From Myxococcales bacterium (GTDB lineage: Bacteria; Myxococcota_A; Bradymonadia; UBA4248), in NCBI GenBank assembly GCA_004554395.1, contig SFMP01000096.1:1-16033 (forward strand): a DNA stretch of 16,033 nucleotides. The letters are read 5' to 3'. The translations under genes were made by a program, and so were the position numbers. This document shows, one piece after another, positions 1 through 8,900 of the stretch (positions within the stretch are counted from its first letter, which is position 1; the number at the start of each line of letters is the position of its first letter). The notes under the pieces were generated by a model. The model worked only from the letters and a program-made list of their open reading frames with translations, had not been told where the DNA came from and did no database searches.

Positions 1-461
1 ATTGGTTTATACTGACTTTTCGACCTAAACGCGATCCCGATTTGTCTATTCTTGACGAAGAACCCGAATACGTGACTTTTCTCGTTGATATGGCCAATCG
101 TAGAGTCGTTGCCGCTGAAGATTTCGAAGCCGCACGTCCTTTGTTTGATTGCTTGCTCGCTCGCGTTGACCACTATGCGGATATAGATGCGCAAGAACGA
201 CTCGTCTCGATCGATGATATCGCACAGGTTGCAACAGTAATAAAATCGAAAAAGATGTGGAATGTTGAAGGATCTTCGCTCCTCCCAGATACATTTGAAT
301 TCAATAATTATATGCCTGTATTTGAGAAAAAAAGCGATAAAACCACAATAACATTTTACATTTCAAAACAAGTCACGCTTGTCGACCGACAGTGCATGGT
401 TTTGACGATCACGCCTCATTCGATTACGCTAGAGCCAAGCGAGAGTCACACTGAACGTTAA
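1..461 (+). CDS. 3'-terminal part of an unrecognised protein gene
   Basis: The reading frame is open from the left edge (first whole codon TGG at 3-5) to a TAA at 459-461, so this is the C-terminal part of a gene that starts outside the window. A TTG at 42 could act as a start, but it has no ribosome-binding site and the frame continues upstream of it, so a truncated gene is the better reading. The visible part is about 153 residues, soluble, with no membrane segment or signal peptide. The N-terminal half is rich in Asp and Glu; the C-terminal half alternates hydrophobic and polar residues (for example TTITFYISKQVTLV), which suggests beta strands. I do not recognise a family and assign no function. 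It converges with the reductase gene on the other strand, with a hairpin between them. Confidence 0.6.
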   Translation, partial: WFILTFRPKRDPDLSILDEEPEYVTFLVDMANRRVVAAEDFEAARPLFDCLLARVDHYADIDAQERLVSIDDIAQVATVIKSKKMWNVEGSSLLPDTFEFNNYMPVFEKKSDKTTITFYISKQVTLVDRQCMVLTITPHSITLEPSESHTER

Positions 462-474
462 TCTGCTCCATTCG

Positions 475-500
475 TCCTATCCCCATCAATGGGGATAGGA
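475..500. terminator. Perfect 12-bp hairpin between convergent genes
   Basis: TCCTATCCCCAT (475-486) and ATGGGGATAGGA (489-500) are perfect reverse complements separated by CA. In a real transcript the two innermost pairs would open to give a six-base loop. The hairpin lies 14 bases after the stop of the upstream plus-strand gene and about 70 bases beyond the stop of the minus-strand reductase, so it could end transcription from both sides. Neither side carries a T-run, so it is not a textbook intrinsic terminator. A weaker repeat, CTCATG (503-508) with CATGAG (523-528), lies beside it. Confidence 0.45.
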
Positions 501-571
501 AACTCATGACTTCATAGAGTCCCATGAGCCATCGGTGCCCACAGTCCCCTATAACTCAATCTCGCGGGATT

Positions 572-2278
572 CTATTCATCTATTTTTCGCGCCCCCGAAA
601 CATCGAGGCTAGCTTGGACGCGGTCGATAACTGCGGCGAGGCGGTAACCGCCGATGAGGTTGGAAACGGTGCAACCGGCTTGTTTGAGAATGCGCTCGGC
701 GAGGTATCCGCGCAAACCGACTTGACAATAGACGACGATGGGGCGAGTTTTATCGAGGCTAGACAAGTGTGCACGAAGCGAATCGAGTGGCATATTCGTT
801 GCGCCCTCGAGGTGACCGTTGGCAAATTCGCCTGGCGTGCGCACGTCGAGCAATAGTGCGCCATCGCGGACGGCATGACGCCAAGCATTCTGGCGAATCG
901 GCGTCGACAAACCGTCGAGCACGTTTTCGGCCATATATCCCACCATATTGACGGGGTCTTTAGCCGCGTTAAATGGCGGTGCATAGCACAATTCTAGATC
1001 GGTCAAATCCGAAACCGTTGCCCCCATCGAGATGGCCGTTGCGACGACGTCGATGCGTTTATCGACGCCTTCACCGCCGGCGGCTTGCGCACCCAACACT
1101 TTGCCATCTTTGCCAAAGATGAGTTTGAGCACCATTTGCTGAGCCCCGGGGTAATACCCCGCATGCGAAAGTGGATGCGCAATGACGACGTCATAATCGC
1201 GCGATTCGGCAGTGAGCGTCTTTTCGTTCAACCCTGTCGCAGCGAGCACGGTGTCGAAGACTTTGACTATCGATGACCCGATAAAACCGCGCTGTTTTGT
1301 GTGTTTCCCCGTCATATTGCCGGCAACGGTGCGCCCTTGATGATTGGCAGGCCCTGCCAAAGCTAGCGACATGGGCTTTTTATCGCCTTGTCGGAACAAG
1401 CGAATCGCATCCCCGACGGCATAAACATCCGGTGCACTCGTGCGGAGCTCGTCGTCGACGACGATATAACCGCGTTCGTCGAGCGCCACACCACTATCTT
1501 TTAAGAATGCCGTATCGGGCGCAACGCCTATCGCCAACACGACGAAATCCGAATCGACATATCGGCAATCCATTAAACGCGTCCGGATCCCGACCTGCTC
1601 GCCATGGTCATCGCAAATCGGCTCAAATCCCTTCACACCCGACCCGAGCTGCAACTTCACGCCGCGTTCGAGAAGCGCAAATTCGGCAAACGACGCTATA
1701 TCTTCGTCGAAAGGCGCCAAAACTTGGCGTGCCGCCTCGATCAACATCACATCCAGGCCCGCTTTTTTGAGGTTCTCGGCGATTTCTACGCCGATAAACC
1801 CACCGCCGACGACGATGACCTTATCTCCGCGCAATTGCGATTTCATCGCATGGCGAATGGCGTCGACGTCGTCCAAATTGCGCAGCGTCAGAACGCGTTT
1901 ATCGTCGATCCCAGCAATTGTCGGACGCACGGGGCGAGCCCCTGGCGACAATAACAACTTATCGAACGATTCTTCGTATTCTTTGCCATCGTGGCGAATG
2001 CGCACGACGTGTCGTGCCGCATCGACGCTTACGACCTCACTCTCGACGCGAACGTCGATGCGAAACCGCGTCTGCATCGACTGCGGCGTCTGCACCAACA
2101 GCTGCGATCGGTTCTCAATCGCGCCCCCCAAGTAATAGGGCAAGCCGCAATTCGCAAACGAGACGTACGGCGAACGCTCGATTAACACGATTTCGGCATC
2201 CTCTTCGAGACGACGTAGACGCGTCGCCGCACTCGCTCCACCAGCTACTCCACCGACGATGACATATTTTTTCGACAT
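572..2278 (-). CDS. CoA-disulfide / NAD(P)H-dependent persulfide reductase with C-terminal rhodanese domain
   Basis: This is a flavoprotein of the pyridine nucleotide-disulfide oxidoreductase family, in the single-cysteine CoA-disulfide reductase branch, fused to a rhodanese domain. Enzymes of this type reduce CoA disulfide, CoA persulfide or polysulfide with NAD(P)H in the cytoplasm and act in thiol redox balance and sulfur metabolism. Visible motifs: FAD-binding VGGVAGG at residues 8-14; the catalytic cysteine C44 in SFANCGLPYY; the NAD(P)-binding VVGGGFIG at about 156-163; a second FAD motif YAVGDA at 286-291; the dimerisation-domain motifs HAGYYPGA (372-379) and CYAPPFNAAKDP (431-442) typical of this branch; and a rhodanese domain at about 465-560 with active-site C518 in CQVGLRGY. 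The 568 residues match known rhodanese-fused members (about 550-570). The ATG at 2278 is chosen because AAGGAG sits six bases upstream; the frame is open further up, to an ATG at 2359, but that extension runs through the shadow of the upstream remnant. Substrate preference cannot be read from sequence. Confidence 0.93.
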   Translation of the reverse strand: MSKKYVIVGGVAGGASAATRLRRLEEDAEIVLIERSPYVSFANCGLPYYLGGAIENRSQLLVQTPQSMQTRFRIDVRVESEVVSVDAARHVVRIRHDGKEYEESFDKLLLSPGARPVRPTIAGIDDKRVLTLRNLDDVDAIRHAMKSQLRGDKVIVVGGGFIGVEIAENLKKAGLDVMLIEAARQVLAPFDEDIASFAEFALLERGVKLQLGSGVKGFEPICDDHGEQVGIRTRLMDCRYVDSDFVVLAIGVAPDTAFLKDSGVALDERGYIVVDDELRTSAPDVYAVGDAIRLFRQGDKKPMSLALAGPANHQGRTVAGNMTGKHTKQRGFIGSSIVKVFDTVLAATGLNEKTLTAESRDYDVVIAHPLSHAGYYPGAQQMVLKLIFGKDGKVLGAQAAGGEGVDKRIDVVATAISMGATVSDLTDLELCYAPPFNAAKDPVNMVGYMAENVLDGLSTPIRQNAWRHAVRDGALLLDVRTPGEFANGHLEGATNMPLDSLRAHLSSLDKTRPIVVYCQVGLRGYLAERILKQAGCTVSNLIGGYRLAAVIDRVQASLDVSGARKIDE

Positions 2279-2284
2279 AATAGT

Positions 2285-2290
2285 CTCCTT
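2285..2290 (-). promoter_or_regulatory. Ribosome-binding site that fixes the reductase start
   Basis: AAGGAG on the minus strand lies six bases before the ATG at 2278. It favours this start over the longer 595-codon frame beginning at 2359. The stop codon TAA of the preceding minus-strand frame (2290-2292) touches this site, an arrangement typical of translationally coupled or operonic genes. Confidence 0.85.
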
Positions 2291-2749
2291 TATGTTGCGC
2301 ATTTTTCTTGCGAAGTTTCGTTGTCGTTTTGCAATCCCAATTCGTCCAATTGGAGGCATTGCATGGTCAATTCAAACACGATCTCCACGTCGTCAAGAGC
2401 ACACAACGCTTTTTCTTTTTCTCTCACCATCATCGCCCGGCGCAAATCCGACGCAAAATGCGTTTCTATGCGTGAATTCTTCCGAAAGTTCATCTTCGAC
2501 AGGCAACACGAGTTTGTATTTGACAATGCCAACCGTCGGGTTGTCGTCATCCGCCTTCCTAGTGTCATGAAATATTCTAACACACATATACATTTGGCCA
2601 ATGTCTTTGTGCTTAAGTACCCCCGTTTTTAAATCAATCAGAACAAAACATTTTAATATAAAATGATTAAAAACCAGATCAATATAGAAATCTTGTGTTT
2701 CGGTTTTGATATGCATCAGTCGTTCAAAAACGACATGCCGCTGCCTTGT
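2290..2749 (-). pseudogene. Remnant of a DUF1016/YhcG-type PD-(D/E)XK nuclease
   Basis: The frame read from 2749 down to 2393 carries the unmistakable core of the DUF1016 (YhcG) nuclease family: HIKTETQDFYIDLVF, then CFVLIDLK, then HKDIGQM and DDNPTVGI. The putative catalytic residues of the PD-(D/E)XK fold, the Asp of FYID and the Asp and Lys of IDLK, are present. The gene is nevertheless broken. The N-terminal two thirds are absent: an in-frame TGA lies at 2750-2752, and beyond it the DNA is palindromic repeats. After NPTVGI the usual stretch is missing and the text jumps to VKYKLVLPVEDELSEEF. The frame then ends in unrelated-looking sequence at 2393, while the neighbouring frame continues with a charged helix (REKEKALCALDDVEIVFE) to a TAA at 2290-2292, which suggests a one-base frameshift near 2450-2480. 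Family members are often found near restriction and other defence loci; here only a fossil remains, co-oriented with the reductase. Confidence 0.75.
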
Positions 2750-2776
2750 TCATGGTTCAATGCTTTGGCGAGTTTT

Positions 2777-2793
2777 GGCGTTTTTTTAACGCC
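2777..2793. repeat. Short A/T-looped inverted repeat overlapping a palindromic element
   Basis: GGCGTT (2777-2782) and AACGCC (2788-2793) form a six-pair stem around a T-only loop on the plus strand. Its last three bases are the first three of the palindromic element at 2791-2816, so the two hairpins cannot both form in one molecule. Confidence 0.5.
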
Positions 2794-2816
2794 CTATTGC
2801 CTGCGGCAATACGGGC
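2791..2816 (+). repeat. Asymmetric palindromic repeat, copy A1
   Basis: GCCC TATTGCC, loop TGC, GGCAATA C GGGC. All bases pair except one extra C (2812) on the 3' arm. The inner stem is GCC/GGC. A TTTT run follows on the plus strand, giving it a terminator-like look in that direction. It sits between the giant gene's stop and the nuclease remnant. Confidence 0.85.
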
Positions 2817-2821
2817 TTTTG

Positions 2822-2857
2822 GTGCCCTATTTCGCCCTTTGGGCTCAATACGGGCAC
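2822..2857 (+). repeat. Asymmetric palindromic repeat, copy A2
   Basis: GTGCCC TATT TC GCCC, loop TTT, GGGC TC AATA C GGGCAC. It has the same frame as A1, with a single extra C (2851) on the 3' arm and an internal TC/TC mismatch. The outer stem is extended by a matching GT/AC pair, and the inner stem is GCCC/GGGC. Confidence 0.85.
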
Positions 2858-2859
2858 TT

Positions 2860-2908
2860 TGCACGGCTATGTGCTCGGGCTTTCGCCCTTGTGCGCATAC
2901 GCCGTGCA
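2860..2908 (+). repeat. Asymmetric palindromic repeat, variant copy A3
   Basis: The outer stem is TGCACGGC (2860-2867) paired with GCCGTGCA (2901-2908), eight perfect pairs. Next come TATG (2868-2871) and CATA (2896-2899) with the family's extra C at 2900, and an inner GGGC/GCCC stem at 2877-2888. TATT/AATA of the other copies is here TATG/CATA, a compensatory change. TTTTT follows on the plus strand (2909-2913). The copy starting near 15996 is a second example of this variant. Confidence 0.8.
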
Positions 2909-2914
2909 TTTTTG

Positions 2915-2927
2915 GTGCCTATGGCAC
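2915..2927. repeat. Short hairpin five bases after the giant gene's stop
   Basis: GTGCC (2915-2919) and GGCAC (2923-2927) pair around TAT. It is the first structure downstream of the giant gene's stop codon and may be a minimal member of the same repeat group or part of its terminator. On the minus strand it is followed by A-rich, not T-rich, sequence, so terminator function is doubtful. Confidence 0.45.
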
Positions 2928-2932
2928 ATCGA

Positions 2933-5900
2933 CTAGAAGCAATTCAATCCGAGATTGACTCGCAATTGGAAGTACTCATCGCTCAATGCAAAGCGCGTGA
3001 GTTCTTCGATGCGTTCGTCGTTCGTGAGTTTCGAAACGCCGATGGCCTTATCGCTTTCGCGGATGCAGGCACAAGCCATTTCGAAGTCGCCGCTCATGAG
3101 CAAACCGACGCGGTCACACGTAAAGTCGACGCCCTTGAGCCACAACGACGTGTTAATCGGTTGCTTATTGATCTCGATCTGACGCAACGACTGCTCGATT
3201 TGTTGTCTCGATGCCACATCCAATCGCGTAAACGTGTTGATAATGGCCATTCCAAGACCATTATTGACTTGTCTGACGCCTCGGAAGAAGCAAATCGAAG
3301 CCTCGAGAACCGCTTTCAAATCGGCCGAACGCCAACCGAATCCCGACATGAAGTACGATTGGAACATGTGGAGGTTACGCGCGAGGATAAATCTCAAAGC
3401 GTGCGTATCCATGCCAGAGAGCATGCGTTGCGCCACGATAAACGCGTTGTAGTTGACGTTAGCGATGCGCATACCGTGATCGAGAACTGGGCTGACGTAG
3501 ACTTCGGGCGCCGGCATCACGCCGAGCATCCAAGCGATACGGCTATAATCGCGAACGAACGGCGTTTCCGCCATCGTCTGTACGATGTCGCGTTTCTTGC
3601 TACGCTTTTCGATACCAGCATCTTGATCCTTTCTATGGGCAAACGCCTCGGAGAGGAATTTGCGGCACTGCATGAAGAAGCGCGTCAGCTCCGAACCGCG
3701 AATCGTCGGGTGCGTGAGGAGATTCGTGCAATCTTCTGCCGTTAGGCGCTGGACATCGGTATTGTAGAGGAAATCGCCCAAACCACTTTCGTGATGTGCA
3801 ACTTCGTCTTCGCGAGCGAGCTGTTTTGCGCACGTGATATCGGTAATACACCATGCTTTGTCGTACTGTTCGGAGCGATAGTACAAGAAATAGAGCTGTC
3901 GATAGAATTTGAGCTCTTGCTCACGGTTCATATTGTTGCCTTGGAGGCGAATGAGCGTGCGCGTTTCTTCGATCGCTTCGTCGGTATGATCGGGCATGCG
4001 GATGTAGAGTTCAGCCAAGATATTGTGCAATTTCTCATCGTTCGGATCGATGAGGCTCGCTTGCTGGAACGCTGCAATGGCGTTATCCCATTCATTGAGA
4101 CGCGAGCGATAGATTTCGCCCAAGCCGTACCACAACAATTTCAACGTATCGCGGAAGGCGTCGGGGTCTTCGCCTTTGACGCGTTGAATCATCGCCTTGT
4201 AGTTGCTCTCGAGCGTTTCCCAATCGCGCGAAGCCGTCAAGATCTTGTCGATCGACTCGAAGGCGCGCAATTTGCTCACGTTCAAATCGAGCGTCTTGTT
4301 GAAGTATTCGACCGCTTTGACGTCGTCTTGGAGCTCGTCGCGATAGATAACGGCAATCGCATAGTAGAATTCCGCCACCTTCTCGTCGTTTTCTTCATTC
4401 TCGCACAATTTCTCCATAATCGAGATCGCGTTTTCCCATTGCGCTGTCGCGTGGTAAATGGCGAGCAATTCGTTGAGGACGATGCGAGAATTCGGGAGTA
4501 CTTCGAGCGCACGATAATACGTTTCGATTTGACGTTCTGGATCGCCAATTTTCTCGCTGTAAATCTTGGCAATTTCCATCAACTTGGCAAATTTCAAGTT
4601 CTTATCTTCGATGCGTTCGACGAGGATATTCATGTAGTAGACGAGCGCTTCCCAATCTTCCATTTCGTCGCAAACTTCGATGATGAGTTCGAGCGACTTC
4701 GTCTGCGATCCATCGGCTTCGAGGATGCGTTCTAGGAGCTGGCGCGCGAGCCCCAGTTCGCCCAACGCTTTCTTCGCCACGGCGCAGTTGTAGTAGATTT
4801 GGATGTGATCGGCGGGTTGCAAATCGTCGGCGAATTTCTCGAGCAAGACTTGGAACATGTTGTAGGCACGTTCGTAGTCTTTCGCTTCGAGCAATTCTTC
4901 GCCCATGCCCATGAGCGTCGGCGAGAATTCTTGGTTGAGCTCATACGATGCACGGTAGAATTCGAGTGCTTTTTCGTGCTGCATCAAATTCTGGCAGCAG
5001 TAACCCGCTTTGTAATTGAGGACATAGAGCTGAGCTGCATCTTCGGTAAACGCCACGCCATTGATGACGATTTCGTAGAGAACGAGAGCTCGCGCATAAG
5101 CCTTTTCTTCGAGGTATTTCTCGGCCAAAGGCCAAGCGGCGGCAACACAACCCGGTTGAAGCGTCAACGCTTCGTTGTAGTACGCATAAGCATTGAGTGA
5201 ATCGTCAATTTTATGCAACGAAACATCGCCTAGCATGCAATTGATTTGCGCTTTTGCATCGAGTTCGCGCGTAAATTCGACTTTCTGCTTCAAAATGCGA
5301 ATGAGGCTGTTCCAATCTTCATGGCGTTGATACATCGCCGCGAGTGCATCGATAGCTGGCATATAAGACGCATCGATATCGAGGCAGATTTTGTAGCGCT
5401 CTTCGGCATTCTGATCGTCTTCCAAGTTTTTGTCGTAGATCGTACCGATGCGGAAGTGAACCGCAACCGCCTCTTGCATATCGGAAATGCAATCGATGAC
5501 GCGTCCCAAGTAGTCGATCGCGCTAATGTAGTCTTCGCAATGCTCATAGAGATCGGCCAAAGCATAGAGCGCAGCCACATCGCTCGGAACGATTCCGATA
5601 ATTGCTTGGAACGATTCAATCGCATGATACGCATCTTGGAGCTTGTCGCGATAGACGACGCCCAAATCGCGATACAATTCGACGTGATCGGCTGGATTCG
5701 ACAAAATGCCGATATGCGAATTGACGATATCGATGAAGTCTTGCCAGCGTTCGACGATCTTATACATGCGTTCCAATTCGACGAATGCCGGAGCATACGA
5801 CGGATCGATGAGCATGACTTGCGTCATACTGGCGATCGCATTTTCGATGTCGTTGAGGTGGTGTTCGTAGACCTGCGAAACCTTCGTATAGATCGAGACG

Positions 5901-8900
5901 TGTTGTTCGGGCTCTTGGAATGCGGCGAGCTGATATTCGTAGACTTTGAGCAAATCGGTCCAGCGTTCGAGCGCGATATCGAGGCGTTCCAAAGCGACGA
6001 GTGCTTCGGCATGCGTCTCATCCATCGCGACGACCTCGGCATACGAAGCCGCGGCCTTCTCGTTATTCTGGAGCATGTTCTCCCAAATCGTACCAATTCT
6101 AAACCGAACGGCGATCTTCTCCTCGACGTCGTCGAGGACTGCCATCTCGCGTTCGAGAATGTCGATGAGTTCGCTCCATTGCTCTGCCATCTCGTAGATA
6201 CGCGCCAACTCTTTCATGACGTCGAGGCGATCTTCCGAGAGCTTAAACGCCTGAATATAGCATTCGATCGCCTGACCGACGTCGCCGATCTTCTCTTCGA
6301 AGACCTTGCCCAATTCCATATAGAGCGAGACGCGATCGTCGGTAACCGTCGTCAACTCGAGGCGTTTCGACAAGATATTGACGAGTTCATCCCAGTTTCC
6401 GAGTCTCCAATAGATCTCGGTCATGGCGGCCAAGGCATCGAGGTTCTTCGGATCTTGATCGAGGACAAAGGCGAAGTGATTCCACGACGCCTCGTTATCG
6501 TTGAGGTGGTGGAAGTACCAGCGAGCGACGATATTGTGCAATGCCAAGACGTCGGCAGGCGATGTCGCTTGGGCGATCATGCCTTCGAACTGTCCGACGA
6601 GTTCGCCCCACGATCCCGTCGCTTCGGCGAGTCGTTGCAATTCCGCCATAAAGTCGGCGTTTTTCCAGTTTTCGGCAATCGCCGATTGGAGCACGACAAA
6701 CGCCATTTGCGGCTGTTGGAGTTTTTCTTCGGCGATCTTCGCACCGCGTTCGAGCAAGCTCAAGCGCAACGCTGCATCGTCGACGATATCGGCGCGTTCA
6801 ACATAAGCGCTGAGCAACTCTTGCCAGCGTTCGTGATTCGTATAGAGCTCTTCGAGCGTGGCAAAGACGTCGTGACGCGATGCGTCGAGATCGAGAATCG
6901 CTTGATACGCCGCCGCCGCCTGGTCGATATCGGCAACTTGGAGCTCCCAGATCCCCGCAATTTGCTTGTAGAGCGCGACTTTCGTCTCGAGATCGTCGGC
7001 ATTATCGATCTTCGCATGAAGCGTATTGACGACGTCTTCCCAGCGACCTTCGCTTTCATACAAGCGTTCCAATTCGTTGAGCGCCTGAGCATGCGTCGCA
7101 TCGAGCTGAACGACATAGAGCCAAATGTTGATCGTATCGTCGACGCGCCCCAAGTTATCGAGCACGCCCGCCAATTTCACGGCGCAAGCGAGCTGATCTT
7201 CGAGATTGAGTTGATTGCTTTGGAGGATTTCCCGCAAGATCTCCGCCAAATCATCGGGATTGTCGAGGACTTCGTCGAGTGCTTCGATGGCACGCAATGT
7301 CTCGAGATCGGTCGGAACGACGTCGTGCGCATTGCGCCAGTAATCGAGCGACCGCTCGTTATCTTCGAGTTTATCGCGATAAATGCGACCGAGTTTGCGA
7401 TACGTTTCCAAGTGCAAGTCGACATCTTCGGCGGCGAGCGGAACTTGTCGCTCGACGACTTCGGCGACGTCGGTCCAGCGTTCACAACGTTCAAACAAGA
7501 CTTCGAGGTTTTGGAGTGCAATCAAATTGTCGCCCAAGACGTCGAGTACCTGATACCACAAATCGATGGCATCGTCGGTCTTGCCCAATATCTCGCTATT
7601 GAGTTGTGCACGTTTGCCCCAGAGCTCCACGCGCTGTTGATCGTCTTGGCTCGCCGCCGCCTCTTTATCGTAGACTTCGTCGAGCGATTGCCAATCTTCG
7701 CGAGCTTGGTAAATTGCCTCTAGCGACAACAACGCATCCCAATACCCCGGATCGAGGTTGAGAATTTCGTCGTAGGCAGCAATTGCCGCATCGCCATCGC
7801 CCAAACTATCGTTGAGAACGGCGCCCAAACGCATATAGAGCATGATGCGTTGATCGTCGGAATCGACGACCGGGATTTCGCGGCGAATGATCGCCACCAA
7901 ATCGGTCCAACGCTCTTGAGCCAAATAAATGCGATCGAGGGCTTCCAAGCTCTCCAAATGTTCCGCGTCGAATCCGAGCACGCCTAAGTAGCATTTTTCG
8001 GCATTCTCGTAGTCTTCCAAATGGTGATCGTAGGTCTGCGCCATGCGAAGCGTAAGGTCTTGCTTGATCAAATCGTCGTCGCAAGCCGCAATCGCATTGC
8101 TGTAGTATTCGGCGTTATGCGTCCAATCTTGGATGATTTCGCTCAATTCGTCGATCTTCGACAAGCAGAGTTCGTCGCCCGGACGTTCGCAAAGGGCACG
8201 ACCATATATCGCCAATCCCTCGGCGATGAGGCTGAGCTGGTTGAGATAGACGTCGGCAATTTCGATGAATTTATCGTAGCGATCGTTGTGATCTTCGATG
8301 TGATCGACGAATTGCAAATCGAGGTTGACGAGCTCTTCCCAAGCTTCGTTATCGCGATAATACGCCTCGAGAATCTCGGCGATTTGTGCACATCCATGAC
8401 CCGCCGTAAACATGCGATACAGCGATTCGATCGCCTCGGGTTGCCCCGGCACGATCATGTGCATCTCGTTGTAACTCGCTATCGCTTCGTCGTAGTTGCC
8501 CAAATACATTTCTTGGACCGCACCCATGCGATAGTAGCTTCCCAAGCGCTCCTCGTCGGTTTCGGCCATATCGATTTCGGTGCGCAAGATTTCTGCCAAT
8601 TCTTGCCACTGTTCGGTCACCTCGTAGAGGCGATCGAGTCCACGAATGGCGTCGACATCGTTGGAATCCAATTCCAATATCTTGCGATACGCTTCGATAG
8701 CCTTATCGGGTGCCCCGAGTTTTTCTTCATAGACGAGTGCTTCGTGTTTGGCGACGATGATCGCCGACATCGAATCACTGCCCAAATCGGCGATGAGATC
8801 GTTCAATTTCGCGACGAGATCAGACCAGCAATCGCAAAGCTCTGCCAACGATTCGACTTTCTGCCACGACTCGTCACGCGCCACATCGCGCGACAAAGCT

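Noticed and set aside
2279..2359. N-terminal extension of the reductase to an ATG at 2359, adding 27 residues.
   Set aside because: The extra residues do not resemble family N-termini, and a good ribosome-binding site lies directly before the ATG at 2278.
2791..2908. Repeat cluster as a CRISPR array.
   Set aside because: The units are imperfect hairpins with variable inner stems and short irregular spacing; there are no uniform unique spacers and no cas genes.
5246..7723. An 825-codon open frame on the plus strand, antisense to the giant gene, and similar long antisense frames (for example 12284-13909, 8021-9127, 2663-3745, 9434-10264).
   Set aside because: They mirror the repeat protein on the other strand: the giant gene rarely uses TTA, CTA and TCA, so its complement lacks stops. 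The translations show no recognisable domain, and repeat-like texts such as ANDFVE reflect the sense repeats.
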